NCBI GenBank assembly: GCA_003313425.1
Contig: NHZP01000043.1
Coordinates: forward strand, 248,001 to 312,000
Length of the DNA: 64,000 nucleotides
From: Pseudopyrenochaeta lycopersici
Lineage: Eukaryota > Ascomycota > Dothideomycetes > Pleosporales > Pseudopyrenochaetaceae
Reading direction: 5' to 3'
Of the stretch, positions 30,991 through 40,012 are shown in pieces (position 1 is the first letter of the stretch; each line of letters opens with the position of its first letter). A program made the translations under genes and the position numbers. The notes under the pieces were generated by a model. It made no database searches. It was given only the letters and a program-made list of their open reading frames with translations, and was not told the origin of the DNA.

Positions 30991-31932
30991 TCAGAGTTGG
31001 CCGAAGAACGAGGCGAGCTTCTCGACGGCCTGACCCACATATTCAGGCTTGTCGTAGAGCGCGATGTGCGTCGCGCCTTCAACGATGAACAATTCCTTCG
31101 GCCCCTCAGACAGAGCATAGGCTTCGTCGCTGTAGATCTTCGTGTCCGCCTCGCTGCCAGCAATCAGAAGCAGGGATTGTGTCAAAAGAGTCGGAATCAG
31201 GGGAAAGGTCGAAAAGGCCACCATCTTGTCCATACTGGTCATCAGGAAGCGACCCTTGGAATTGGGGTGCTGGCCGCGTGATGTCCTGTAATAGTCATAG
31301 CCCTCTCGAAGCATAGTGGGCGTCTTGTCGTCGATGTCTTCCAGCCTTTCGGGAACGAAAGGAATGTAGATCGGGGCCGCGCCATTGGCTTCCGCCGTTC
31401 TCTGCGCCGCAGCTGCCTCGAGCGACTTGATCTGCTCGGCAGGGGGGATGGGGTTTCCAAAGAACCTTCTGGCCGCTTCGCCCATCGGTGTCGCGCTGAC
31501 GCCGGCGACGGCCTTGAACCGGCGTTCGGTCTGGGCCACGGCGAGCGCATACCCCCCACCGGCACACACACCGAAGACACCCATGCGTTCGGTATCGACG
31601 AAGGACTGGGTGGTCAGAAAATCCGCCGCGCAACGGGCGTCTTCCACCCTCGTCGTCGGATCCTCCAAGAGACGTGGTTCTCCTCCGCTCGCGCCTTGAT
31701 AGGAGGAGTCATAGACGAGGACCACAAACCCATGCGCGGCGAGCTGCTGCGCATAAAGGCCGATGGTCTGCTCTTTGACACCGCCGGCGGGATGAACCCC
31801 CACGAGTGCGGGGTATTTCCGACCTTCCTGGAAGTCATCCGGAAGATGAAGGTGCGCGGCGATCCGCACACCTCGGTTTTGAAAGGTGACGTCGTTGGCC
31901 ATAATATCTGCCTTTCTGATGCACATCAACAT
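30991..31932 (-). CDS. Alpha/beta-hydrolase (dienelactone hydrolase / YcjY-like)
   Basis: Intronless, 313 aa from the first ATG; the likely true start is the third Met (MANDVTFQNRGV, at 31902), because homologous proteins begin with this strand. It has the fold's oxyanion region (VGVHPAGGVKEQT), the nucleophile elbow GVFGVCAGGGYA with Cys123 in place of the usual Ser, an acid in GSEADTKIYSDE and a catalytic His in EGATHIALYD. A Cys elbow is characteristic of dienelactone-hydrolase-like enzymes. The expected activity is hydrolysis of esters, lactones or similar small substrates. Lack of introns, a higher GC content than its surroundings and the bacterial-style sequence raise the possibility of horizontal origin. 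It is the left member of the enzyme group at 31-40 kb. Confidence 0.88.
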   Translation of the reverse strand: MLMCIRKADIMANDVTFQNRGVRIAAHLHLPDDFQEGRKYPALVGVHPAGGVKEQTIGLYAQQLAAHGFVVLVYDSSYQGASGGEPRLLEDPTTRVEDARCAADFLTTQSFVDTERMGVFGVCAGGGYALAVAQTERRFKAVAGVSATPMGEAARRFFGNPIPPAEQIKSLEAAAAQRTAEANGAAPIYIPFVPERLEDIDDKTPTMLREGYDYYRTSRGQHPNSKGRFLMTSMDKMVAFSTFPLIPTLLTQSLLLIAGSEADTKIYSDEAYALSEGPKELFIVEGATHIALYDKPEYVGQAVEKLASFFGQL

Positions 31933-32664
31933 GCAGTAGGTCAGAGCGTGTGAGCTTTGGGTGAAGATTGCAGATGAAAGTTGGTGGAGAGCGACTTTGG
32001 ACGTGGGAAGCGGTGGGTTTAAATAAAATTTTGGCCGGCCTCTTGGAAGGAAAAGGAGGGAAGGAAACGAGAAAAACAGCTGGGCGGCCGGTTTGCCTGA
32101 AAATTTAGTGGGTACGTATCTTCGCCCTTTCAGTGCAAGGTGACGCCGACGGTGGGAACAGGAGCTGTTAGAATGACACTGGCGTACGCACGCTCAGACG
32201 AGCACTGCCGTCGTAAGATTGACTTGGCACAATGTTCAATAGGCGATAATGCAGCGTGCTGACCAATCTGCCGTCATGTCCGGGTCCTAATGTTTGAGGA
32301 GTAACGTACTTCTGTCAGATACAAGGTGCGTGCCCGGAAAGAGTATGCTGTTAGATCTACAGTGTTGACAGGTCTAGAAAGTACGGTGATATCTGATCGG
32401 AGAAACCGAAATAATAGACTTTCGGTGAGACCGAGAATATCGGATTGACCGTCGGCCAGTCCGAAGAGCTGAAGTTGAGACCGCAGATATAAAGACTAGG
32501 TTGTGCTCTGTAGAAGAGGAGGAATAGACAACTTAAAAATAAAGATAGTTTCAAGTCTATTGAGAATTGCATCACATGTGCCACGTAATTGAATACTCAA
32601 ACTAATAGGGTACAACAGATTGCAGACCCCTAAATATTTGTCACCACACTGCTGGTCCTCGCGA
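31933..32664. other. Upstream region of the hydrolase
   Basis: A TTTAAATAAAA tract about 90 bp upstream could be its TATA region on the minus strand. Nothing else recognised. Confidence 0.4.
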
Positions 32665-33255
32665 CATCAATATTAAACCATCGGAGTTAAATAGGAAAAA
32701 GCTGCTGTAACACCGGCTCTTAATACGACCGAAGAGAATTCTTGGAATTCGCCATGCTGTACTCCGAAACGCTAGCCTCAATAGGTTAAAACGAGGCCGC
32801 AAACCAACCAGGCACAGATGCCTGGCGGTCGAGCGCTAATTGGGTAGAATGAGGAGAGCTCCAATGTTAGGAGCGAAGAACGTCCGACTCGATGTATAAT
32901 TAGGTCACAAGGTGTCTTGGTCTAATGATGCAAATATTACGTTACATGAAGCTCTAATGCTCGTGCCTTCATTTTGGCAAAGCGGTAAGTGAGGACGATT
33001 AAAATTAATTTTATGCAGACGAGAGGGCCAAGAAGAAATACTGGCATCTCTAAGGCGGTATGTCGAAATTTTGTCACGTCAAGGTCTTTACTGCAACGCG
33101 AGATATATCAATGCACACACATTTCAGAAAGGAGCTTAGGATTTTTGAATAACCTCCAACAAGGTCTTACCAATGACTCCAGCACTGGGAGGATTCTGCC
33201 CAGTGACCAATTTGCCATACTTGCCACTGACGACCACTTTGGTACCGAAGAGCCA
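32665..33255 (+). repeat. Direct duplication D1 of the DJ-1 3' region (partner 37955-38545)
   Basis: About 590 bp align with 37955-38545 in the same orientation. Shared words include GATGCCTGGCGGTCGAGC, TTGGGTAGA, GAGAGCTCC, CGCAAATATTACGTT-type and GAGGACGATTAAAAT. Similarity is moderate in the noncoding part and much higher over the last ~105 bp, which is coding sequence of the DJ-1-like gene. It ends abruptly after TTGGTACCGAAGAGC. Confidence 0.88.
33139..33255 (-). pseudogene. 3' fragment of a DJ-1/Hsp31-like gene
   Basis: The minus strand encodes only the last ~38 residues of the DJ-1-like protein (FGTKVVVSGKYGKLVTGQNP...) and its stop, matching the gene at 38419-39187 except for a changed last residue. 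Upstream it joins an unrelated GACC-repeat tract (33256-33320). Stronger conservation here than in the adjacent noncoding DNA suggests the duplicate was once a complete gene. Confidence 0.85.
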
Positions 33256-33918
33256 TTTAGACCGGTCCGACCATGGTCTAGACCAGACCAAGACCACGTC
33301 AGACCAGACCATTCCGATCACTGAGTTGGACATGGAGAAGACCATTCAGCTTGGCATGGCTAGTGGTTTAAAATATCGAGGGCTGACGGTTGTGAAGGAG
33401 GTGCGAACGATGGATATCGCCCTGGTTCCGGCTGCATGAACAAGAGTGCGGGGTTAGCATGCTAAATCCACTACTCTTAACTTGATCGTGTTATCTCCGT
33501 CCGATGTCTCTTCTGGCGCTTCCTATCCTTGCTTCCTGGGCTGTCCGCGAGCCAGCATGCTGGCTTGGCACCCTTCCAGATCTCGACATTCGAGACATCG
33601 GGGAGGCTCCCTGAGTTCGTTTCTACCGTATCTATGAAGCGGAGTAATAATTAGAGTTTGCGCCTCGTCTATAACAGTAGGTGGGACAATGACTCAACCG
33701 CTGGGGAAAGGAGCTTCATGGGATCCCCCTCGGATTTAAGAGCAGTATGTCATACCCCTCTCAGGTCCTGTGAGTGTATTCTTCGTGACATCACTGGGTT
33801 GTGCGACCACATTGCTACTAATTCCACCTCACCCCGTCACCTATCAGAAGCAGTCGCCGCGGCGTCGCATACTTACTTATTTACCCCTGTTGCTCAAAAT
33901 CATCAAACCCGTTCAACC
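33256..33918. other. Intergenic with GACC/GGTC tract
   Basis: At 33260-33320 the words GACC, AGACCAGACC and GGTC recur and can pair. A perfect palindrome GCCAGCATGCTGGC lies near 33552. Otherwise nothing; the right part is the leader of the NmrA-like gene. Confidence 0.45.
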
Positions 33919-34955
33919 ATGATCGAGCAGTATGCCAAGGATCAGCCCGACGGGTTCGTCAACTACATCCGGACGGTTGCCATCGTTGGTGTTAGTGCTC
34001 CTACTTCACATTCATGTTATCCAACGTTGACTTATCTAAGGCAAGTGGGCAAATCGGCAAAGCCCTGACCGAACACATCCTCAATACAGGGCGACATGAA
34101 GTCACGGCCATCACCCGAACAGGGAGCAGCAGTATTTTGCCTGCAGGCATCAAAACTGCTGTTGTCGACTACAACGATGAAGCGACGCTAATTTCTGCCC
34201 TTTCGGGTCAAGATTTTCTCATCATCACCCTTTCCGTGGCCGCTGCTCCAGATGCTCACAGCAGACTTGTTAAGGCAGCTGCTAAGGCAGGTGTGCCATA
34301 TGTCATGCCTAATGCTTATGGTCTCAACTTCTACGACAACGAGAGCATCAGGCGCGATATTCCTGTGACACAGCATGCCTATGACAATATCGTCGAGGTA
34401 AAACAGCTCGGCCTGAAATGCATCGCCCTTATTGTCGGATTCTGGTACGAGTATAGCCTCGCTACCACAGAGAACATGTTTGGATTCGACCTCAAGAATC
34501 GCAAGGTTACTATGTTCGATGATGGTAAAACGGCTATTCCCACGTCCACATGGGCTCAATGTGGCCGCGCTGTGGCCGCTTTACTGAGCTTGAAGAAACT
34601 CCGAGAGGACGGGAGCGACAAGTCCACAGCTCTTTCTCACTTCCTCGACCAACCCGTGTATATTTCCAGCTTCAAAGTCAGCCAACGGGACATACTTGAT
34701 AGTGTGGAGAGAGTAACCGGAACTGTTGATGCTGACTGGCAGGTCAAGTACCAACCAGCCAAGGCTCGGTACGAGGAGGGCGTCAGGGAATTGAGTGAAG
34801 GCAGCGCAATGGGCTTTTATAAAATCATGTTCTCCAGAGTGTTCTATGCGGGTGGCGACGCTGATTTTGAGTCAGATAACAAGCTTCTTGGCCTGCCGGA
34901 GGAGGACTTGAATGAGGCTACTGCTAAAGCTATTGACATGGCAAACGAGGTTTAG
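33919..34955 (+). CDS. NmrA-like / isoflavone-reductase-like NAD(P)-binding protein
   Basis: Exons are 33919-33990 and 34041-34955, with a 50-nt intron (GTTAGT...GTTGACTTA...CTAAG) between the codons for G24 and A25. The splice restores the dinucleotide-binding motif VAIVGASGQIGKAL (GxxGxxG, residues 24-30). The 328-aa product then shows AITRTGSS (second strand, cofactor-phosphate region), a VDYNDE strand end, VAAAPDAHSRLVKAAAKAGV and a C-terminal substrate region. Family members reduce phenolic or other small unsaturated substrates, or act as redox-sensing regulators; the actual substrate is unknown. Intact. Confidence 0.87.
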
Positions 34956-35009
34956 ATCCAGTTTGTAGCAACAGGAAATCAATTGATGTCCACTTATCAG
35001 AAATTATAT

Positions 35010-35488
35010 TTAATCCGTAACGTTATGGGTAATGGGTTCGTCGTTATCCTCGATATCATCCTGCTTGTCACCCAGTACCCGGGCAACTTCCGGATCCAGA
35101 CAACATACGAGCCTGTCGTCTATAGCATCAAGCTGAAGATGGAGTTGATAATCCTTAACAAGCTGCTCCACCTCACGCAGCCCGGCGGCTACAACCACTG
35201 GTTCGTTTCTTGACAGCGGTGGTCCTTAGTACGGCCCCTGCTATTCCGAGCACCTCCGAATGCCAAACGTTCAACCCTGTGAGATCCTTCCATGATGAGA
35301 TGCAGCTGCAGCAAATTTCCGAGCCTGTAGCGCGTTCATCGACGCTCGAAGGGCCCGTGCGTCCTGTCCACCTAGCCTTTCCATGGAGTTGTCCGCTTCC
35401 GCCGCCTCCACCAGCCGCCGCGGATCGAGTCTGTGAACGAACGACAAGACCGCTGGAGCGTGGACGCCCAGCTTCACTACGATACAAT
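35010..35488 (-). pseudogene. Unidentified gene remnant
   Basis: Two minus-strand segments in the same frame (35271-35477 with FVHRLDPRRLVEAAEADNSM and 35010-35198 with GLREVEQLVKDYQLHLQLD...) are separated by about 70 bp in another frame. They look like two ends of one protein joined by an intron or broken by shifts. The compositional style is that of a real fungal protein, but I do not recognise the family and no start is visible. Confidence 0.35.
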
Positions 35489-36141
35489 ATTTGTTTAACC
35501 TACAAGCCGCTTAATACGCGCCCGCTCCCGGATGATGACTGAAACCAGGCTCCACGGCCATGGCCGGCCTGGTGTTCGACAGAGCAGGGGCACGGCGATT
35601 CTCACCGGACCGAGACATTGATCGGCAGTTTGATGGGAAACACTAGTAAACCACCAAGGCGAGAAGATTCTCTAGAATTAACACTTGAGTCCCGCTTACA
35701 AAGCATGGTTAGTCCCCAATCATTGACGGACCGTGGAGACTTACAGTGGCGTAAATTCAATACCGCCGAGTGTCGTGATAAAATTTGCCGGATGCCCCCC
35801 AGGGTCAACGCAATGTCGTCAATCCACCGTCTCTTTCTCTCGGCCGATCAAACTAAGACCCATCTCGCCTCTGGTGGTGCTGAGATTCTCAATTTTTTGC
35901 GGTTCTGCGATAGCTTCGAAGGCCTACCTAACCTCATCTTCGATATAGTTGGGCATCGTTAATTACAGTGGTAAAATCCAAAGTTGAGGAAGAATCGGAT
36001 TAAAGTTGATCTATATCGGAGGTTTAAAGACGGTAGGTATGTTCAAGTGTGGCGCCTGGTGGGAGGGCGCACATGGGGGTGATTATGCAAGGCCTCGTAT
36101 GATAGCCTTCGCATGTGCAGCTCGAACTCTGTAAACTCTTT
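35489..36141. other. Intergenic
   Basis: A + strand frame near 35633-35962 (about 110 codons, no domain) is not convincing. Nothing else seen. Confidence 0.4.
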
Positions 36142-36150
36142 ATTATTGTA

Positions 36151-36355
36151 GGCTAGTGAGATTTGCCCCGAAGGTTTAGTTGGAAACTTGAAGTGTGAAC
36201 AGGTGTTGTGATTCTCTATCTATGCCAACACCTTTATATACATAGCTTGAGGGTGTATTGTCGCCCCATCGTGTAGGAATAGTCACACTAGTGTTTGGCT
36301 ATCTCGTCACATGATCTGGGATCCAACTAAACCTTGGGGACAAATCTCACTAGCC
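36151..36355. mobile_element. Mutator-type MITE, 205 bp
   Basis: 34-bp terminal inverted repeats (36151-36184 and 36322-36355, starting GGCTAGTGAGATTTG) differ at about two positions. Perfect 9-bp direct repeats ATTATTGTA lie on both sides (36142-36150 and 36356-36364). A 9-bp duplication points to the Mutator-like superfamily. The interior is non-coding and contains CTTTATATACATAG, a TATA-like tract. The element lies about 190 bp upstream of the SDR start codon, so it may have contributed promoter sequence. Confidence 0.9.
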
Positions 36356-36543
36356 ATTATTGTATCATGCCCTGACTTCTGCATTTTATTACTGCGCTTA
36401 CCTAAACTGGAAGTAATATTTAAAGAGTACGCAAACCCCAATTGCAACATTTCGAACCTATTTCTGTCCTCCCACTTCCCATACGAGCAGGGCAGCTTGT
36501 CGATCTCCCTCAAACGACACCACATCTCGTCAAATAACAAGAA

Positions 36544-37290
36544 ATGGCCTCATCAAAAGTCGTAGTCCTCGTCACGGGCGCCAATCAGGGTATTGGCTAC
36601 TCCATCGCCCAACAGCTCGCGAGCTCAGGGAAATACCACGTCCTCGTCGGCGCACGCTCCGCCTCAAAGGCCGAAGCCGCAATTCAGGAGCTGCAGGCGG
36701 AGGGAATTGATAAAGCAACCTTGACACCGATTGCTCTTGACGTTACCGACGATGGCTCCATCGCAGCGGCCGTCAAGGCTGTGTCAATTCAAGTTGGCCA
36801 CCTGGATATTCTCATCAATAACGCGGGACTTGGGGCAGCGGCTGCAGGCACCGTTCGTGAACAATACCGAGAGATTTTCGAGGTCAATGTCTTCGGCGTG
36901 GCAGCGGTAACGGGTGCGTTTTTACCACTCATGCTGGCATCATCTTACTCGGATCGCCGCATTGTAAACGTCACATCTGGTGTCGGACTGATCACAATGG
37001 CGAGTGATGAGGGCTTCGAGTACAACACCAAAGCATATTACGTGCCTGATTACCGCAGCAGCAAGGCCGCAGTCAACATGATAACGGTGGCCCAGTCTGT
37101 CAAATTCGCCGACTACGACATCGCCGTCATAGCGGCGGCCCCTGGCATGTGTCGCACTAGATTTACTGGTGGTTACGGCATGAAAGATGCAAGCGAGGGT
37201 GCCAGAGCCATTGTGCGAGCTGCCACAGAAGGTGAACCCAGGAAACTCACTGGCACATTCGTTGCCGACGAGCCTCATACGGGCTGGTAA
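36544..37290 (+). CDS. Short-chain dehydrogenase/reductase (SDR)
   Basis: Intronless, 248 aa. A classical SDR: cofactor motif TGANQGIG (11-18), DVTDD (66-70), NNAG (92-95), catalytic Ser145 in VNVTSGVG, and Y170-x3-K174 in the segment VPDYRSSKAAVN. The typical fungal carbonyl-reductase-like C terminus (APGMCRTRFTGG) follows. It is expected to be a cytosolic NADP(H)-dependent oxidoreductase of aldehydes, ketones or quinones. The sequence is complete. Neighbours are the NmrA-like gene on the left and the DJ-1-like and EthD genes on the right. Confidence 0.92.
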   Translation: MASSKVVVLVTGANQGIGYSIAQQLASSGKYHVLVGARSASKAEAAIQELQAEGIDKATLTPIALDVTDDGSIAAAVKAVSIQVGHLDILINNAGLGAAAAGTVREQYREIFEVNVFGVAAVTGAFLPLMLASSYSDRRIVNVTSGVGLITMASDEGFEYNTKAYYVPDYRSSKAAVNMITVAQSVKFADYDIAVIAAAPGMCRTRFTGGYGMKDASEGARAIVRAATEGEPRKLTGTFVADEPHTGW

Positions 37291-37504
37291 AGCAATCATG
37301 GGAACGGCCGAGGCAGTGACGCCGGGAAGTCGCGCGCGCCTTGTAACGAGACACCCTTTGAGAGGTTTTGCAGATAATAGTCGGAACTGGAAAAGTTTAG
37401 GGGGTATTCGTCCAGGCGTAATTTGATAGTTGTGCCATTTAGATGACCACTCGTTAAACGACCAATATCACCAGCTCAGAAGCCTTTGAGTACAGTAGTG
37501 ACAG
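37291..37504. other. 3' region of SDR
   Basis: No feature recognised before the Fot1 remnant. Confidence 0.4.
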
Positions 37505-37790
37505 TTAGAAAACAGCGAACCTGCGAGACGCCGTTGAGACTGCCAAGAAGCGCGAAACTCACAAGCGGCAATACATACAGACTAGGGAGACGTTAACAGT
37601 TGGTAAGGTAGCTGACTTGATTGCTGCAAAGGAGGTGGCAGTCGTGACGACGGTGAGAAGCCTGCGAAGATATTGCGCGCAGAGAGACGCTGCGCCCCGT
37701 TACGGCGAGATTGGACACAACTCCCGCACTTATAACGTAAGAATAAAGGATTTAGATGATAGCGATGCTTCTAAATAATTCTTTCACTGT
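37505..37790 (+). pseudogene. Fot1/pogo transposase C-terminal remnant, copy 2
   Basis: With several stops and shifts, this encodes ETAKKRETHKRQYIQTRET, VGKVADLIAAKE and a knuckle-like RYGEIGHNSRTYNVRIKDLD ending in a stop. It is the inverted counterpart of 19940-20200. The two cysteines of the knuckle have become tyrosines (C to Y, TGC/TGT to TAC/TAT), as RIP-type G-to-A mutation would cause. Confidence 0.65.
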
Positions 37791-37954
37791 TGCGCACAGT
37801 ACAAAAACTTGTTGTAGTATTGCGCGACGTCGCTCCGCAGGCGTTTTGGTAGGGTTTGCTGGGGCCGCTCGGATGGGAAACACGTTAACCTTAACCGTAA
37901 GTAAACTATTCAGTCTAGCCCACCGTTAATCTAATATACTAATTACTTGTGATA

Positions 37955-38545
37955 TTAATGTTAAGCTATCGCACTCAAATAGGGAGGAGCTGCTACAGCA
38001 TCAGCTCATAATACTACTGAAAGAAATTTCCGGAATTCGCCAGCTCATGCTGCACTCCGGAAAGCTAGCCTGAGTAGGCTAATAGGAGGGGTACAAATCA
38101 ACCATGGCATAGATGCCTGGCGGTCGAGCTCCAATTGGGTAGACTAAGGAGAGCTCCTATATTAGGGGCGAAGAACATCCGACTGGATGTGTAGGTCGCA
38201 AGGTGTCTCGGTCTAAATCGCAAATATTACGTTGCATAAACTCCAATGCTCGTCCCTTCATTTTGGTACAGCGGAAGATGAGGACGATTAAAATCAATTT
38301 CACGCGAGCGAGGAAGAAATACTCATGATTTTAAAGAGGCATGTCGGATGATCGGCACGTTAAGGTAATAAGGTTTATATTGCAATGAGGCATACATCAA
38401 CGTATCTTATTTCAGAGCTTAGCCTTTTTGAATAACCTCTAATAAGGTCTTCCCAATGACTCCAGCGCTAGGAGGGTTCTGCCCAGTGACCAATTTGCCA
38501 TACTTGCCACTGACGACCACTTTGGTACCGAAGAGCTGGTCTGCC
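37955..38545 (+). repeat. Direct duplication D2 (partner 32665-33255)
   Basis: This copy overlaps the intact DJ-1-like gene's 3' end and about 460 bp beyond its stop. See D1. Confidence 0.88.
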
Positions 38546-39187
38546 TTTTCGTACTTCCCGCCATGATTTCTCAGCTCATCCTCTAGCAAGAATGGCATTG
38601 CGCTGGTGAAGTTATAGGCATCCTCCTCGGCGTTGGAGAAACCTGTAACAACTTGGTCTTGGACCATGTATGCCCCGTCCGAGAGCTTGACATTAACAAG
38701 AGCAGCAGGACCATGACAAACAGCTGAGACAATCCGTCCGGACTCATAGAATTTCCGAATAAGCGTATGAGAGTTGCTATCAACAGCGAGATCGAACATG
38801 GCTATTGTAGTTTAATTAGATCTCCAGTAACTAGCGTATGTAGGGAAAGGGAAAAAGCTTACGCCCATGACCGCCAACAAAGAAGATACCAACAAACTCC
38901 GCGGTCCTGTCAAGCATTGCATCAAGTCGCTCGGTGTTTTTCCAAAGATGTTCTTTTTCTTTCAAGAATTCTTGACATTCCGTATCGTTTTTGGAGTCCT
39001 CGATGGAGTAGGGATCGACAGGAGCTTCGCCACCTTTTGGGGAAGCAACAACGAGGTCTACGTGTGGGGCGAGGGCGTTGTACGGGTGAACAAATTCAGG
39101 AAGGTACCAGCCGGTTTTTGTATTTCCTCGGGTGGGAAGAATGCCCTGAGATGTTAGAACAATGAGTAGCTTTGGACGGACTGACAT
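38419..39187 (-). CDS. DJ-1/PfpI family protein, Hsp31/glyoxalase III-like
   Basis: Exons (minus strand) are 39187-38863 and 38801-38419. The 61-nt intron (GTAAGC...AACTACAATAG, phase 1) restores the motif GGHGPMFDLA at the junction. The product is 235 aa. Glu31 in GWYLPEFVHPY and Cys137-His138 in SAVCHGPAALVN are the acid and nucleophile elbow of class-I DJ-1 proteins of the Hsp31 type, which convert methylglyoxal to lactate without glutathione and/or act as redox chaperones. The 3' end of the gene plus its downstream DNA is duplicated at 32665-33255. It probably contributes to reactive-carbonyl handling; the exact activity is inferred from family only. Confidence 0.92.
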
Positions 39188-39694
39188 GATGAATGGGTTA
39201 AAGTAGGAAGTATAGAAGTCGAGGCAGAGAGAAGTATAGCCTTGTTCAACGCCTGCTTCTTAAGACTGAGTCCGAGAAAAACCCATCGAAGACGTTAGAC
39301 TTCGCTCTTATGTCGGTTCAAATTGACCCTGCTTCTACTATCCCGCAGATAGAAACTGGTTCCCTTCTGCATATGTCGGTGCTGATACACCGCTTAACGG
39401 CCCCATTTATTTTATTTTGTATTGGATAGCTAGACCGGACCATGATGCACGTATGAGTGCCATGGCGGCCGGGTGGCAGTGCTCGGAGCACTTGATAGTT
39501 TGGGAATGTAGGCCCATGCGCTCAAGGAAAGGTTGGCTTTTCTAGGGGCCGCCTGACAAATACTCGCCGCGCCCGCGTTATCCGCTTCGAGCATCTTTCA
39601 TCCACATTATCATCGGTTCCCTAATCTCACCTCCCGCACAAGCAGTATTGTAAAATCGATTGCAATAGCTCTTTTTCTTTCCTACGAACACACA
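39188..39694. other. Divergent intergenic region between DJ-1-like and EthD genes
   Basis: This 507-bp spacer would hold both promoters. A CATTTATTTTATTTTG tract near 39405 is a TATA-like candidate, and a pyrimidine stretch (CTCTTTTTCTTTCCTACG) precedes the EthD ATG. A shared promoter fits co-regulation. Confidence 0.5.
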
Positions 39695-40012
39695 ATGACC
39701 ATCACCGTTACCGTAGTTTTCCCGAACGATCCTGACGCCAAATACGACTTCGACTACTACCTGACACAACACATGCCCTTAATCCAGACTCGCTGGGGCA
39801 AGTATGGCGTCAAGAGCTGGTCAGCAACTAAATACTCCAATGGTGTAGATGGCTCACCTCCTCTCTATGCCTTTGGATCTGTTGTCGTTTGGGACAACAT
39901 GGAGCAGGTCAAGTCGGCTTTTGCCGGACCAGAAGTGGCAGAGATCATGGAAGACGTTTCCAACTTCAGCAACAAACAGGCCATCTTTTTGATTGGCGAG
40001 GCCCTGCATTGA
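39695..40012 (+). CDS. EthD-domain protein
   Basis: Intronless, 105 aa. [20 protein letters not shown] followed by YLTQHMPLI is the start of the EthD / dimeric alpha-beta barrel fold (strand, then D-x3-Y-x3-H-x-P helix). Family members act as small dimeric accessory or ring-modifying proteins in ether degradation and in aromatic polyketide or quinone pathways. It shares a divergent promoter region with the DJ-1-like gene. Complete. Confidence 0.9.
   Translation: MTITVTVVFPNDPDAKYDFDYYLTQHMPLIQTRWGKYGVKSWSATKYSNGVDGSPPLYAFGSVVVWDNMEQVKSAFAGPEVAEIMEDVSNFSNKQAIFLIGEALH

Noticed and set aside
32665..33255. Reading the left DJ-1 copy as an intact second gene
   Set aside because: Only the last ~38 codons are present; upstream sequence is an unrelated GACC-repeat tract.
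36307..36565. Short frames around 36.3-36.5 kb
   Set aside because: They lie across the terminal repeat of the Mutator-type MITE and the SDR leader.
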